Source: Leptospira terpstrae serovar Hualin str. LT 11-33 = ATCC 700639 (GTDB lineage: Bacteria; Spirochaetota; Leptospiria; Leptospirales; Leptospiraceae). Taken from it: a stretch of 64,000 nucleotides of DNA. The notes beneath the pieces are model-generated. The model did not search any database. It was not told the DNA's origin and saw nothing but the letters and a program-made list of their open reading frames with translations. The position numbers were made by a program, and so were the translations under genes. How positions within the stretch are numbered: position 1 is the stretch's first letter; every line of letters begins with the position of its first letter. The stretch is taken from positions 2,501 to 66,500 of the forward strand of contig NZ_AOGW02000015.1 in assembly GCF_000332495.1 (NCBI RefSeq), in the 5' to 3' direction. Positions 20,794-30,482 of the stretch are shown one piece after another.

Positions 20794-21057
20794 TCATATC
20801 TTTTCTATCATAAAAAAAATTTCACGAGTGTAGTCCGTCATCACTCGCACCATCCAAGCCGAAAAAAACACTATCACAGCAAAGATAGAAACAAGTTTTG
20901 GCACAAAAGCAATGGTTGGTTCCTGAATGGAAGTAGTGGTTTGTAAAATACCAACGATAAGGCCCACAACAAGAGCGGTTATGAGGATCGGACTGGATAT
21001 TTTCAGAGTCACGATGAATGCTTCTCTCAGTAAATTGACTACGTCGACTTCTGTCAT
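20794..21057 (-). CDS. fliQ: flagellar export apparatus protein FliQ
   Basis: 87 residues, the typical FliQ size, with two hydrophobic hairpin helices. The family signature is readable: [20 protein letters not shown], then [16 protein letters not shown]. FliQ joins FliP and FliR in the export gate. The start overlaps the fliP stop by ATGA, a sign of translational coupling. Confidence 0.95.
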   Translation of the reverse strand: MTEVDVVNLLREAFIVTLKISSPILITALVVGLIVGILQTTTSIQEPTIAFVPKLVSIFAVIVFFSAWMVRVMTDYTREIFFMIEKI

Positions 21058-21863
21058 TTATAACTCCTTACGAGTTCAAGGACGAGTAAGTTCCAACCAT
21101 CAATTAAAATGAAAAGTATGAGCTTAAGCGGAAGGGAAATCATTACCGGAGGTAACATCATAAAACCCATTGCCAGGAGCGCAGAAGCTACTATCAAATC
21201 GATAACAATAAAAGGGATGAATATATAAATACCAATGATAAATGCCTTTTTGATTTCACTTAACATAAAAGCTGGAACCAAAACATAAGAAGGAACATCT
21301 TCAAAGGATTTCACATTCTGAACCTTCCCGATTTTCAAAAACAAGGCTACGTCTTTTGTTCCATCCCTTCCTAATTGACGAATCATAAACTGACGTAAAT
21401 GTTTCATTGACCCTTCCATAAATGTGGATTGATCAATTTTTCCGTTTAAGTAAGGTTGGAGTGCTTCGTCATTCACCTTACCAATAGTAGGTGCCATTAT
21501 AAAGAAAGTGACAAAAAGTGCAAGACCCATCATCACCTGGTTTGGTGGTAAATTTTGGAGCGAAAGAGCCCTTCTCACAAAATCAAATACAATTACAACT
21601 TTTGTAAACGAAGTGACACTCATCACGATGGCTGGCGCCAAAGAAAGAATAGTCACAAGAAATAAAATCATCAGCGAAAGACTAGTGTCTTTGGGACCTT
21701 TCGCCTCATTTACGTTAAATGATAGATTGGGAATCGGAATCCTTGTGCCCTTATCCTGGGCCATAAGGCCTGTAAACCCACCTGCAGTGATGAGAAATAG
21801 AATGCTAATGAGAAAAATAATAGATTTATGTCTCTTACAAAAGGAAAAAAAACGATCTCTCAT
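21054..21863 (-). CDS. fliP: flagellar export apparatus protein FliP
   Basis: 269 residues with an N-terminal signal sequence, as known for FliP. Family motifs: [37 protein letters not shown], then ELKKAF-type helix ([17 protein letters not shown]) and [19 protein letters not shown]. FliP is the main structural subunit of the export gate. It overlaps fliO and fliQ by ATGA at both ends. Confidence 0.97.
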   Translation of the reverse strand: MRDRFFSFCKRHKSIIFLISILFLITAGGFTGLMAQDKGTRIPIPNLSFNVNEAKGPKDTSLSLMILFLVTILSLAPAIVMSVTSFTKVVIVFDFVRRALSLQNLPPNQVMMGLALFVTFFIMAPTIGKVNDEALQPYLNGKIDQSTFMEGSMKHLRQFMIRQLGRDGTKDVALFLKIGKVQNVKSFEDVPSYVLVPAFMLSEIKKAFIIGIYIFIPFIVIDLIVASALLAMGFMMLPPVMISLPLKLILFILIDGWNLLVLELVRSYK

Positions 21864-22648
21864 GATTCTCCTCCCTCTAACAATTCCCTGTGTTTACGTA
21901 AACGTTCGAGACCTTCTTTGGCCTTTCTTTGGATTTCTGCCGCTCCATCAGATTCTAAACTTTCCATTTTGGATGGATTGATTCGAATTTTTCGTTGTGC
22001 CTTGGATTGTAAACTCTCGAGAACCGTTTCTAAAAAATTCGGAACATAAGGATCGGCTTCCTCTTTCATCTTTTGAATCTGTGATTTTTCATCAGGAGCA
22101 GTGACTTCTGTTAATAAACTCACAGATCCATCTGCTACACCTAACACAAGCGTACGACCACCTACTTCTACGATTTGTACCGATTGTGTCGCAGAAAGAG
22201 AGAGGCTAGACAAAACCTTCATAAATCCCTTTACAGGATACTTTGCCGATTTTGATTTTTGCATTTGTAAGATCAGGTAATAACCTGCACCTACTAAAAT
22301 GGCTAAAATAAATAAAATCTTTAATAAGATCCAAGTCGCAGAAGGAGAATCATCTGGATTTTCTGCATAACGCTCTTGGATAAGGTTGGTTTCTTCAGAA
22401 ACCTTAGTTCCCTCTTCCGTCTTAGTCTTGTTAGAGTCGGAAGAACCTTCGAATTTAGGAGCTGAACTGGAATTATTTGAATCGGTTGGTTTGGTTTTTG
22501 AATCTCCCAACTCTTGGCGAAGGATTTGGTCAAGTTCTTTTGTTCCCACGTTTTGGGAAAGGAGAGGAGATACAAAAAATACGAGTGTTAGGCAAAAGTA
22601 CATAACTTGCCCCTTTCGTTTTTGTACTCTCTTACCTAAATGGATCAT
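21860..22648 (-). CDS. fliO: flagellar protein FliO
   Basis: 262 residues. A signal-like hydrophobic stretch near the N-terminus ([16 protein letters not shown], residues 16-31) is followed by a long Ser/Thr/Lys-rich periplasmic linker, one membrane helix (about 107-126, [17 protein letters not shown]) and a cytoplasmic domain with [24 protein letters not shown] split across two strands, the FliO core. FliO helps FliP assemble. The chosen ATG overlaps the fliY stop as ATGA; a start at 22603 would give a more standard signal peptide. Confidence 0.88.
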   Translation of the reverse strand: MIHLGKRVQKRKGQVMYFCLTLVFFVSPLLSQNVGTKELDQILRQELGDSKTKPTDSNNSSSAPKFEGSSDSNKTKTEEGTKVSEETNLIQERYAENPDDSPSATWILLKILFILAILVGAGYYLILQMQKSKSAKYPVKGFMKVLSSLSLSATQSVQIVEVGGRTLVLGVADGSVSLLTEVTAPDEKSQIQKMKEEADPYVPNFLETVLESLQSKAQRKIRINPSKMESLESDGAAEIQRKAKEGLERLRKHRELLEGGES

Positions 22649-23715
22649 TTTTCGCCTTTGAGTCGGTCGGTAGGACTTACGATATCGGTAACACGAACAC
22701 CAAAGTTTTCATCGATGACCACAACCTCACCTTTAGCAATGAGTTTGCCGTTAACAAGTAAATCCACAGGTTCCCCAGCTAACTTGTCTAACTCGATGAT
22801 AGATCCTTCACCCAAACCTAGAATGTCTTTGATGTACATTTTGGTTCTACCGAGTTCCACGGTCAGAGCCATTTGTACGTCCATGAGGAGATTGAGATTG
22901 GTTTGCCCAGGGCCAGCACCCGCAGTGGCAAGAGAAGGAAAATTAACACCTTTGATCCCAACAGAACCTTGTCCACCACCCATTCCCATATTGGGTTGCA
23001 TGTTGACATTCATTCCGCCGGACTGTTGTTGTTGTTTTTGGCCTCCCCCTTTTTGAATATCCAGTATGGAATTCGCCATAGAGAGAGAAACTACATAATA
23101 AACTTTAAAAGAACCAACCCCATCAATATTCAAACTGAGAGAAGTTTTCACCAAACTATTGTCATCTGGTAATTGCAAATCCCGACCTGAATTTACGAGC
23201 GCAATTTCCGGTGGACTGCCAGACATGGTGCCACCAAGTTTCATTCCAATTTGTGCTGTTACCGTTCCGAGAATTGGGGATAATGAATCTTTTAGGGTTT
23301 GGAGCTGAGCGTTATCTAATTGTCCAGGAGGAGTCATTCCCCCCATCATCACACCAGCAATTTTTGCGGCATTCTCTTGAGCCATAATAAGACAAGCTCT
23401 GCCCGCCAAACTACCGCTAATCGTTGAAAATAAACTAACAGATTTGGTTCCGAGTTCTTTTTGGACATCAGCAGAGGAGCTCGATTCGGTGGCAGGGTTC
23501 ATAAAACGAGTGTTTTTTGCCAAGATCGTGCCAAGTGTGTTCCCCGCCACCTGGAATGCAGAGCCGATCACATCGGATATAATGTCGCGGTCAATAGGGG
23601 ATAGGTTGTCCGATGACGAACTGGAGGCGCCACTTAAGGAAGAGAGGTCGAATGTATCATCCGCACCTTGTAGTAATGCGTCTATCTCGTCTTGTGAGAG
23701 TGAACCTTCACCCAT
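22645..23715 (-). CDS. fliY: flagellar motor switch protein FliY/FliN
   Basis: 356 residues. The N-terminus has the FliM/FliN-like start LSQDEIDALLQG. A middle region of about 180 residues resembles the CheC-like part of FliY. After a Gly/Gln/Met-rich linker, the last ~80 residues are a FliN C-ring domain (LLMDVQMALTVELGRT, LGLGEGSIIELDKLAGEPVDL). Leptospira interrogans is known to have a FliY of similar length next to fliP. It belongs to the C-ring that sets rotation direction. First gene of the export operon; a 10-bp inverted repeat lies upstream. Confidence 0.93.
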   Translation of the reverse strand: MGEGSLSQDEIDALLQGADDTFDLSSLSGASSSSSDNLSPIDRDIISDVIGSAFQVAGNTLGTILAKNTRFMNPATESSSSADVQKELGTKSVSLFSTISGSLAGRACLIMAQENAAKIAGVMMGGMTPPGQLDNAQLQTLKDSLSPILGTVTAQIGMKLGGTMSGSPPEIALVNSGRDLQLPDDNSLVKTSLSLNIDGVGSFKVYYVVSLSMANSILDIQKGGGQKQQQQSGGMNVNMQPNMGMGGGQGSVGIKGVNFPSLATAGAGPGQTNLNLLMDVQMALTVELGRTKMYIKDILGLGEGSIIELDKLAGEPVDLLVNGKLIAKGEVVVIDENFGVRVTDIVSPTDRLKGEK

Positions 23716-23763
23716 ACCCTTTTATCTCCGGAAAAACTTAGGATAATGAGACATAATATGAAT

Positions 23764-23801
23764 CTTTTTGTCACTCAGTTTTTTTCCGAATTGACAAAAA
23801 G
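23764..23801. promoter_or_regulatory. 10-bp perfect inverted repeat upstream of fliY
   Basis: CTTTTTGTCA (23764-23773) and TGACAAAAAG (23792-23801) are perfect inverted copies separated by 18 bases. They lie 48-86 bases upstream of the fliY start and just past the end of the DUF971 gene's stop side. The 28-base centre-to-centre distance would suit a dimeric operator, or the repeat may form an RNA hairpin. A clear -35/-10 pair could not be placed. Confidence 0.35.
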
Positions 23802-23810
23802 TAAACGGAT

Positions 23811-24134
23811 CTAGTCAAAAGCACTCGCTAGTCCGTCCGAATAGGCACGAAGATTGTCATAGGAGTAAATTCCCGTGTTGTGGTAGTCACTCCAAACAAT
23901 CGAAATCGCATAACGGCCCACTTTCGTCCAAGATAGGAGTTTGATGGACTCAATATGACCCGTTGCCTGCCCCACACTCCCCCCATGACCTCCGCGACAA
24001 GTGGCACAGGGGCATTTTTTACGGAGATCGAGGAGCGAATACTTGGAACCATGGCCATCCTTCCACTCAATATAGAGCGAATCATCATCAAATGAGATAT
24101 CTTTCGGGAAGGTAGCTAATTGTGAGTTTGGCAT
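23811..24134 (-). CDS. DUF971 family protein
   Basis: 107 residues, the normal size for a single DUF971 domain, which is also the N-terminal domain of gamma-butyrobetaine hydroxylase. The signature is visible: LYIEWKDGH at the start, then CPCATCRGGHGG (a metal-binding Cys cluster), and VGRYAISIVWSDYHNTGIYSYD. Some members attach to iron-sulfur cluster assembly or carnitine enzymes; no such gene is adjacent. The symporter-Psd fusion ends 3 bases upstream, so it is co-transcribed. Confidence 0.88.
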   Translation of the reverse strand: MPNSQLATFPKDISFDDDSLYIEWKDGHGSKYSLLDLRKKCPCATCRGGHGGSVGQATGHIESIKLLSWTKVGRYAISIVWSDYHNTGIYSYDNLRAYSDGLASAFD

Positions 24135-24136
24135 TT

Positions 24137-26383
24137 TTATGCTTTCACCGGTAGTTTTGTCGTTTTAGAACGAAAATTTCCCACAGTGGTTCCGTATTGG
24201 ATTTTGTCACCCAGGGTTATGTTTGTCAAATCAATGGTATCGTTTTCGAAAACAAGAATGACGGTAGAACCCATTTCGAAACGACCAAGCTCTGACCCTT
24301 TGTCGATCATTATGGAAACATCTTTGTAATGGTGTTCTTTCGCAAAACGGATCCAATTGTTTGTAACAATTTTATTATCATAAGTCACTCGAATCTTTCC
24401 TACATTCGAGGCCCCCACTTTGATCACGGCGATTTTACCGTATTCAGTTTGTAAGAAGGTAATGAGCCTTTCGTTTTTCGGGAAAAGCCCACGAATATTT
24501 AGAACTGCCAAATCATTCACTGGAAACAATTTTCCTGGTTCATAATAGTATCCTAAAATTTGGCCTGCGAATGGACTGTGAATTCGATGGTAGTCTTGTG
24601 GGGACAAGTAAAAGGTAATGTATTTTCCGTTTGTAAAATGTGGATAATACTTTTCAGAACCTAACAATTCCTTTACGGAGTAATCGATCCCTTTTGCTTG
24701 GATGATAGTGGACTGATTGATATTTCCAAAACTTGTGATTTTGGAATCTGTAGGCGAAACAACGGCATTGGCAGCTGAATCAATGATCCTTGCTTCAGCA
24801 CGCAGAGCACGAGTAAAGAACTGATTTAAGGATGCGTATTCTTTGATTTCTAATTCCGCTTCACTTAAGTTAATTTTATAAACTTTTGCAAACGCCTTTA
24901 AGATGGGGATCATCATAAAACGTGGTAACTTTAGAGTGGAGAAATATCCGAAAATTTTGGAGATAAGATTTTTAGGAAGTAAGGTTAAAAACAAAAGATA
25001 AATATCTTTGAAAATTTCATACCTAGCTCCTGACTCGGAAAGGTATTTTTTAAGCTCTAAATTGGCAGATTTCCCAAGTAACATTAGGGATACAAGTAGA
25101 GGAACACTTGTGATGACTGCTGCAATATAACCCCAATGCATCACAAAAACAAGCACATCAATTCCGAACTTTACATATAGATAAGCAAATCCAAGTGTGG
25201 AACCAATAAATAACATTCTAAAAAAATTGGAAAACTTTTCTCCAAATACATAGAATGCATTTTGTTCCCCGCTATAGAACCAACCCGCAAGGCTTAAGAT
25301 CCCAAAACAAAGGAAGGATACAAAGAACAAAATAGCGGATAAGGATTCTTTCTGTTCCAATATTCGATCTGGAAAAGAAAGGATGGTGTCTAAATTTACC
25401 GCACCATATGAATACAAAACAAAACCCACAAGAGTGGCCATTATAAAACCTTCAAAGAAGGAAGCAAGCATACTCACTAATCCTTGTTTTGCGGCGTAAT
25501 CAGTTCGAACCACACCTGCAATTCCAGAAGACTTTCCAACAGCAGTTTCCGTAGACAAAAAGAATGTACTCAAAGAAACTGATAAGGCACGTAAAATCCC
25601 AAAAGCACCACCACCTTGCAACGCCTTGATGGAAAAAGCTTCTTTAGTAACATCAGATAAAAATCCGAAAAAGGAAATCATTCCATTAGAAAACAGAGAG
25701 ATATATCCAAATATAAAAAGAATAATCCCGATGGGAGCCAAAATAGAGGCAGCGCGACCTACTCGCCTAACACCACCTATAACGATAAAAAGTAAAATAA
25801 CAGAAATAGAAATGGGACCGGAAAGACCCGAAAGATTTAGACCCTCTTTTGTGATATAAGTGAGACCGACAAAAGGGAAAATTCCACCAAACAAAAGTAC
25901 AGTCACCATACTCGCTAATGAAAATGCCACAGCAAGCCACTTAGCTCTTAAGGCCTTTTCGATAAAATACATGGGACCTGAAAGATAACGGCCACTCGGC
26001 AGTTGGTTACGAAACTTCACCGCCAAAGTAGAGGAAACAAAACGGATGGGCATCACTAACAAACTCATCACCCAAATCCAAAAAAGAACGCCTATTCCAC
26101 CATAAGCGATGGCAAGGGCTGTTCCAATGACGGAACCGGCAAGGAGGGAGGATCCAATCCCAGCAAAGAAGGCTTGCGAATGAACTAATTGGCCCTTGGA
26201 ACCTTTGAAGTCCATATTGCCCGTTAGGATCTTAAGTGAAAGAAAGAGAAAACGAATTTGTGGGAATCCCAACCGAATGCTCAAATAGACCGAGGCAACG
26301 AGGATGAGATAGAAATAAGGGCTCAGGATGTCCGATCCTAAAATCAGATTAAACTTAGATCCGTTTTGAAAGAGTGTTTCCAT
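24137..26383 (-). CDS. psd: fusion of AGCS-type sodium:amino-acid symporter and phosphatidylserine decarboxylase
   Basis: 748 residues in one uninterrupted frame. Residues ~1-430 carry about ten hydrophobic segments and resemble the alanine/glycine:cation symporter (AGCS) family: [32 protein letters not shown], and [18 protein letters not shown]. Residues ~465-748 align along their whole length with E. coli phosphatidylserine decarboxylase. Catalytic elements are intact: Asp546 (SPTD), Asp597/His599/His602 (QDYHRIH) and Ser706 in GST, where self-cleavage makes the pyruvoyl group. The decarboxylase makes phosphatidylethanolamine at the inner membrane. The symporter half looks divergent and may act mainly as a membrane anchor or in lipid handling; this is inference. 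Only 35 bases separate its start from the divergent barrel gene. Confidence 0.9.
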   Translation of the reverse strand: METLFQNGSKFNLILGSDILSPYFYLILVASVYLSIRLGFPQIRFLFLSLKILTGNMDFKGSKGQLVHSQAFFAGIGSSLLAGSVIGTALAIAYGGIGVLFWIWVMSLLVMPIRFVSSTLAVKFRNQLPSGRYLSGPMYFIEKALRAKWLAVAFSLASMVTVLLFGGIFPFVGLTYITKEGLNLSGLSGPISISVILLFIVIGGVRRVGRAASILAPIGIILFIFGYISLFSNGMISFFGFLSDVTKEAFSIKALQGGGAFGILRALSVSLSTFFLSTETAVGKSSGIAGVVRTDYAAKQGLVSMLASFFEGFIMATLVGFVLYSYGAVNLDTILSFPDRILEQKESLSAILFFVSFLCFGILSLAGWFYSGEQNAFYVFGEKFSNFFRMLFIGSTLGFAYLYVKFGIDVLVFVMHWGYIAAVITSVPLLVSLMLLGKSANLELKKYLSESGARYEIFKDIYLLFLTLLPKNLISKIFGYFSTLKLPRFMMIPILKAFAKVYKINLSEAELEIKEYASLNQFFTRALRAEARIIDSAANAVVSPTDSKITSFGNINQSTIIQAKGIDYSVKELLGSEKYYPHFTNGKYITFYLSPQDYHRIHSPFAGQILGYYYEPGKLFPVNDLAVLNIRGLFPKNERLITFLQTEYGKIAVIKVGASNVGKIRVTYDNKIVTNNWIRFAKEHHYKDVSIMIDKGSELGRFEMGSTVILVFENDTIDLTNITLGDKIQYGTTVGNFRSKTTKLPVKA

Positions 26384-26418
26384 ATTGGTTCTTCCTCACG
26401 AAATTGGATGAAATTGTT

Positions 26419-27243
26419 ATGTCAAGATGTATTGTGATCCTTTCGTTTCTGGTTTTTATGATTTCTTCTCTTACCTTTGGTTACTTAAGTGCGGAGCCCT
26501 CAGGGATCGAAGTGGGGATGCGCTACGGTGCAGGACAAAGAGTTCCCGGCCGGTTTGATGGAGATTTAAAACAGTTTTCATCTACCTTTAACCCTCTCGT
26601 TTTGTCTGATGTAAATTTAAGCGGAGGGAGATCTTCTAATTTATACGAAGGATTTGTTCGGTTTCTTTTGGACTCCAGATCTAGGGTAGGATTTGTTGTT
26701 GGACGGAATGACTGGCAAATGCTTCACCTAACGGAAGTTACAAGCGACTACTACTATACAAAACTCCGTTCGGAAATTTATTCTTATCATGTTCTCGCTA
26801 TGTATTATTTTACCATGCCTATCTATAAAAACTGGGAATGGGAAAATGGACTTGGGTTAGGGTTTACGTCTGCGGACTGGAATATCAGAGGGTATTCGGT
26901 TGGGGAATTATCTCCAGATACACAGTATTTTAATCAAAAAGGAAGGCTTAGGGGAAGTGGACTAGCTTACCGGTTTGAAACTGCCATCAATCGACGGTTA
27001 TACGAAGATACTTTTTTTCAAATCGGTCTAGGGTATCATCATGTCGCCATAGACAAGTTTAGCGGAAACTATAATGGGGAAACCTCAAGTTTTTATATTC
27101 GCGCCGATGGGAAGGTGGGAGTTATCGATGATACAAGAATCATTGATGCAACAGTGAGCACTGCACAAACTTTTCGAAGGTTAGATATGAATTCGGGATC
27201 ATGGGTTCTCTATTTTTCAGTGTTCCAGCGGTTTTTGGATTGA
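26419..27243 (+). CDS. putative outer-membrane beta-barrel protein
   Basis: 274 residues from the ATG at 26419, chosen because it gives a signal peptide (MSRCIVILSFLVFMISSLTFG, cleavage near SAEP). The mature part alternates polar and hydrophobic residues, is rich in Tyr, Gly and Arg, and ends with an aromatic strand (SWVLYFSVFQRFLD), all usual for outer-membrane barrels. No named family recognised. It is divergent from the psd fusion gene with almost no intergenic space, so its promoter probably lies inside that gene. Confidence 0.7.
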   Translation: MSRCIVILSFLVFMISSLTFGYLSAEPSGIEVGMRYGAGQRVPGRFDGDLKQFSSTFNPLVLSDVNLSGGRSSNLYEGFVRFLLDSRSRVGFVVGRNDWQMLHLTEVTSDYYYTKLRSEIYSYHVLAMYYFTMPIYKNWEWENGLGLGFTSADWNIRGYSVGELSPDTQYFNQKGRLRGSGLAYRFETAINRRLYEDTFFQIGLGYHHVAIDKFSGNYNGETSSFYIRADGKVGVIDDTRIIDATVSTAQTFRRLDMNSGSWVLYFSVFQRFLD

Positions 27244-27282
27244 CGATCTCTTGGGAAGAGTATCATTCTTTAAGAAAATTAC

Positions 27283-27522
27283 ATGAAACCTTCTAAAATC
27301 ATTACCATCGGTATCAAAGAACTGGCTCACCAAAAAGTCATCCTTGCTGCTTGGTACAACTTTCTAAAAGAAAACTTCGACGCCAAAAAAGTTTCTGCAG
27401 AAGAATTCACTTTATACCTACAAGCACATGTGATGTATGATTTGGACAAAGATCAAATCGAGTTGATGTTGTCCGGAACAGAACCTCTTTTAGAGGATTT
27501 CAAAAAGTCTATATTTGGATGA
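27283..27522 (+). CDS. small protein of unknown function
   Basis: 79 residues, mostly predicted helical, with no signal or membrane segment. The stop codon overlaps the start of the next gene (ATGA), a strong sign that it is a real, coupled gene. It contains KELAHQKVILAAWYNFL near the N-terminus and an acidic second half. I do not recognise a family. Confidence 0.7.
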   Translation: MKPSKIITIGIKELAHQKVILAAWYNFLKENFDAKKVSAEEFTLYLQAHVMYDLDKDQIELMLSGTEPLLEDFKKSIFG

Positions 27523-27866
27523 ACCTCCAAATTTTCGGAACAAAAAAATGCAAAGAGACTAAGAAGGCACAGTTGTTCTTCCAAGAACGTCGTGTGACTT
27601 TCCAATTTATCAATCTCCAAGAAAAGGAAATGAGTAAAGGGGAACTTAAATCAATCCTCGGAAGTGTCCGTTTGGACGATTTGATTGATACGGAATCTAA
27701 GGTTTACGAAGACAAAAATCTGAAATATATGTTATATGATAAAGAAGAGGCCCTACTCTCAAACCCACTTCTATTCAAAACACCAATTGTTCGAGATGGC
27801 AAACGTGCCACCATTGGATTTGTTCCCGATGTTTGGAAACAATGGATTTTAGAATCTAAAAAATAA
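27519..27866 (+). CDS. ArsC/Spx-family thioredoxin-fold protein
   Basis: 115 residues. It opens with LQIFGTKKCKETKKAQLFF, the ArsC/Spx N-terminal strand with a single Cys (Cys11) at the arsenate reductase nucleophile position; there is no CxxC pair. The C-terminal part has LFKTPIVRDGKRATIGF, the conserved substrate-loop segment of the family. Members reduce arsenate or act as Spx-like regulators. With no ars genes near, function is open. It is coupled to the small gene upstream; the next start follows its stop directly. Confidence 0.83.
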   Translation: MNLQIFGTKKCKETKKAQLFFQERRVTFQFINLQEKEMSKGELKSILGSVRLDDLIDTESKVYEDKNLKYMLYDKEEALLSNPLLFKTPIVRDGKRATIGFVPDVWKQWILESKK

Positions 27867-28286
27867 ATGATAGAAACCACCGTATCAACGGTCATCAATA
27901 AACCAGTCTCAGAAGTGTTTGCTTATATTTGTAATATGCAAAACCAAACTGCATATAATTCCAGTATCTCCTCTTCTGAGCCGGTAGCTGATACACCCAA
28001 TGAATTCAAAATCCAAATTGATTTGGGGATTCTAAAACTTACAGAAATCTACAAACTAGAAGAAATCATTCAAAACCAATTGATAGTTGCTAGTTGTCAT
28101 TCTAATTCTATGAAATTTACTGATCGATATGAATTCAAAAATTCTGATGGGAAATGCCACCTAACAATCTCAGACAAAATGGAACTAAAGGGCCTTTTTA
28201 AATTAAGCGAAGGCCTTGTTAAAATGAACCTTAAATCACAAATGACTGCAAATTTAAACGCACTAAAGAAAATTTTAGAATCTTAA
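27867..28286 (+). CDS. SRPBCC (START-like) domain protein
   Basis: 139 residues spanning one SRPBCC fold: a first strand ETTVSTVINKPVSEVFAYI, a central beta-sheet, and a long C-terminal helix (MNLKSQMTANLNALKKILES). This fold binds hydrophobic ligands such as lipids or polyketides. Its ATG follows the stop of the ArsC-like gene with no gap. It ends 5 bases from the convergent lpxD gene. Confidence 0.8.
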   Translation: MIETTVSTVINKPVSEVFAYICNMQNQTAYNSSISSSEPVADTPNEFKIQIDLGILKLTEIYKLEEIIQNQLIVASCHSNSMKFTDRYEFKNSDGKCHLTISDKMELKGLFKLSEGLVKMNLKSQMTANLNALKKILES

Positions 28287-28290
28287 ATTT

Positions 28291-29310
28291 TTAAGACTCT
28301 AGTTTCTTTCGTTTCGAATAATCCTTCGATATCTCTGGTAACATAGGAAGGGAACTATGAATTCTGTGCATTTCCAATGCTGGTCTTGCTGGAATTCCAA
28401 AGTAAGCTGTTTTTTCTTTTGAATCTTCTGTAAGCCCAGAAAGACCCATAAGAATGGATCCTTTTTTCATCGTTAAGTGTTCTGCGACCGCAGATTGTCC
28501 TGCAAGAAAACAACCGTCTTCAATAGTTACGGAACCTGCAAGGACAGTGGCACCAGCAATATAAACATAATTTCCAACACGGCAGTTATGACCAACATGA
28601 ACATGGTCATCAAATTTAGTAAAGTTTCCAATGGTAGTGGATTCGAGGGCAGCACGATCCACCGTACAATGAGCACCCATTTCCACTTCGTCACCGATAA
28701 TTACGTTTCCAATTTGAGGAACCTTATACCGCACTCCCGCATAGTCATAAAAACCAAATCCATCTGCGCCAATGACAGTATTAGAGTGAATCAAATTTCT
28801 TTTCCCTAATTTACAATTATAATATACAATTACCCCCGATTTTAAAATCGTTTCCTCTCCGATTTCCACACCAGATTCCAAAACAACATTTGGATAAACT
28901 ACAGCTCTGTCACCAATCACAACGTTTTCTTGAATCACAGCGAAATCCATTATGGTTACATCTTTACCTAGTTTGGCGGTAGGATGAATACTTGCCTTTG
29001 TTGAGATGGAAGCAGTATATTTTGGTTTTTTTTCAAAAAGGGATACAACTTGAATGAATTTAACTTTTGAACCTTCTTCGGGTATAATGATTGCATTGGG
29101 AAACAAGGAAGCTAAAGAATCTACAGTAAGTGCGATTTTCACATCGGAAGCTTTTTTGTGTTTCGCTAAGTATTTTTTTGAAGCCACATAATATATGCTA
29201 TTTTGATCTACGGGAGAATAATGCTCCAAGTCTTTAATTCCATTGATTTCTAAATCACCAGAGCCGGTGAAACTTGCACCTAATTGTTCAGCCAATTCTT
29301 TTAGTTTCAT
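28291..29310 (-). CDS. lpxD: UDP-3-O-acylglucosamine N-acyltransferase LpxD
   Basis: 339 residues, the usual LpxD length. An N-terminal uridine-binding domain (MKLKELAEQLGA, YVASKKYLAKH) precedes a left-handed parallel beta-helix of hexapeptide repeats (ATVLAGSVTIEDG and similar). The catalytic His is in HVHVGHNCRVG. It adds the N-linked acyl chain in lipid A synthesis (third acylation step) in the cytoplasm. Leptospira makes LPS, so this fits. It is monocistronic and convergent with the SRPBCC gene. Confidence 0.96.
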   Translation of the reverse strand: MKLKELAEQLGASFTGSGDLEINGIKDLEHYSPVDQNSIYYVASKKYLAKHKKASDVKIALTVDSLASLFPNAIIIPEEGSKVKFIQVVSLFEKKPKYTASISTKASIHPTAKLGKDVTIMDFAVIQENVVIGDRAVVYPNVVLESGVEIGEETILKSGVIVYYNCKLGKRNLIHSNTVIGADGFGFYDYAGVRYKVPQIGNVIIGDEVEMGAHCTVDRAALESTTIGNFTKFDDHVHVGHNCRVGNYVYIAGATVLAGSVTIEDGCFLAGQSAVAEHLTMKKGSILMGLSGLTEDSKEKTAYFGIPARPALEMHRIHSSLPMLPEISKDYSKRKKLES

Positions 29311-29412
29311 TTATACACCTTAGTCTTGAAAAATATCTGGAAGGGACATATTTCAATCATATTTTTAAAATCTATCATATTGAATTTTTTAAATTGATCC
29401 GATGATTAGAAT

Positions 29413-29889
29413 ATGCTCCAACCAATGCTGAACAAAGGGCTTCGTTTGCTTTTGTTAACTTACACCGTTCAATACTGCATATTCACGGAATCGTTGGTCG
29501 CACAGGAAGGGTATGTCTTTGAAAATCCCTATAAAAAGACAGAAACAGCGAATGATGATAAAAACTTCTCATTGTACTTCCCGAAGTTATCTTCTAAAAT
29601 CTCAAAATCAGATTTAGTCCGTTTACAAACAGCAGCAGATTTTTTAAACCAGAACAGAAACTTTGAAATTTACATTCATGCTCATGCAAACGAAGGAAAA
29701 TCAAACAAAGAAGATCTGACAATCAGTGAAAAAAGATCTTTAGAAGTAGAACGTTTTTTTTTAATCCATTTTGTGGAACCTAACCAAATCAGAAGGTTAT
29801 TTTACGGAAACTCAAAATTACAAAACAAAACAAAAGAGCACCAAGCACTCAATAGACGAGTTGAAATAAAAATCCAACAAATCCCTTAA
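29413..29889 (+). CDS. exported OmpA-like domain protein
   Basis: 158 residues (154 if the ATG at 29425 is used). A hydrophobic N-terminus ends near SLVAQEG. The rest resembles an OmpA C-terminal peptidoglycan-binding domain: LVRLQTAADFL, IYIHAHANEGKSN where the usual reading is GHTD, SEKRSLEVERFFL, and NRRVEIKI at the end. The Asp of GHTD is replaced, so meso-diaminopimelate binding may be altered. Its stop codon overlaps the convergent gene's stop within TTAA. Confidence 0.72.
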   Translation: MLQPMLNKGLRLLLLTYTVQYCIFTESLVAQEGYVFENPYKKTETANDDKNFSLYFPKLSSKISKSDLVRLQTAADFLNQNRNFEIYIHAHANEGKSNKEDLTISEKRSLEVERFFLIHFVEPNQIRRLFYGNSKLQNKTKEHQALNRRVEIKIQQIP

Positions 29890-30482
29890 TTTAAACTTTT
29901 CCAATAATTAAAATCATTAATATCATCGATATCATCTAATTCTTCAAGTAATGAAACTGTTTTGGCATGGTTTTGAATCTTAGCTAATGTTAAAGATAAA
30001 ACGTCTTTTGTACTCCAAGGGATTGAATGAAACAAATAAGGCGAAAACTCTTTCATCCCCAATAAATAATACCCGCCATCGCGCGCAGGACCCAATACAA
30101 AGTCAGTTTGGTCTAAACTTTGATAAGCTTTGTGCAAGATTTCTGTTGTTAAAAATGGGCAATCAGTTCCAATGATTAAAACTTTATTTGGATTTGTTTG
30201 GAATTCATTCTGAAAGGCTATTTGCATTTTCCATCCAAGATCCCCCTCCTCCTGAACTTCGGCACGATACCCAGAACCAAAGCCACCAAATAAAACTTCC
30301 GTTAAATGGTTCCAATATACGATTTTGTCAATGTCCAGAGAGTAAGTTACCGACTTCGTGATTTCCAATAATTCTAAGTATATCTTTAATGTTTTTTCTT
30401 CACCGATACTCTCAGAAAGCCTTGTTTTGACTTTTCCTAATTCAGGTTGTTTTGCGAAGATAATTAATTTGTTTTTTTCCAT
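29886..30482 (-). CDS. DUF2064/TIGR04282-type nucleotidyl- or glycosyltransferase
   Basis: 198 residues. The glycosyltransferase-A fold is seen in KLIIFAKQPELGKVKTRLS near the N-terminus, IGTDCPFL (metal-binding D-x-D equivalent) and GPARDGGYYLLG. This is the TIGR04282 family, named for arsenosugar synthesis but widespread in sulfur and lipid clusters. It is the last gene of the operon that begins with the rhodanese at 34660, overlapping the GT-C gene by 41 bases. Confidence 0.85.
   Translation of the reverse strand: MEKNKLIIFAKQPELGKVKTRLSESIGEEKTLKIYLELLEITKSVTYSLDIDKIVYWNHLTEVLFGGFGSGYRAEVQEEGDLGWKMQIAFQNEFQTNPNKVLIIGTDCPFLTTEILHKAYQSLDQTDFVLGPARDGGYYLLGMKEFSPYLFHSIPWSTKDVLSLTLAKIQNHAKTVSLLEELDDIDDINDFNYWKSLN

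Noticed and set aside
28280..28295. Short palindrome TCTTAAATTTTTAAGA between the convergent SRPBCC and lpxD genes
   Set aside because: All A/T apart from two pairs, with a two-base loop; too weak to call a terminator.
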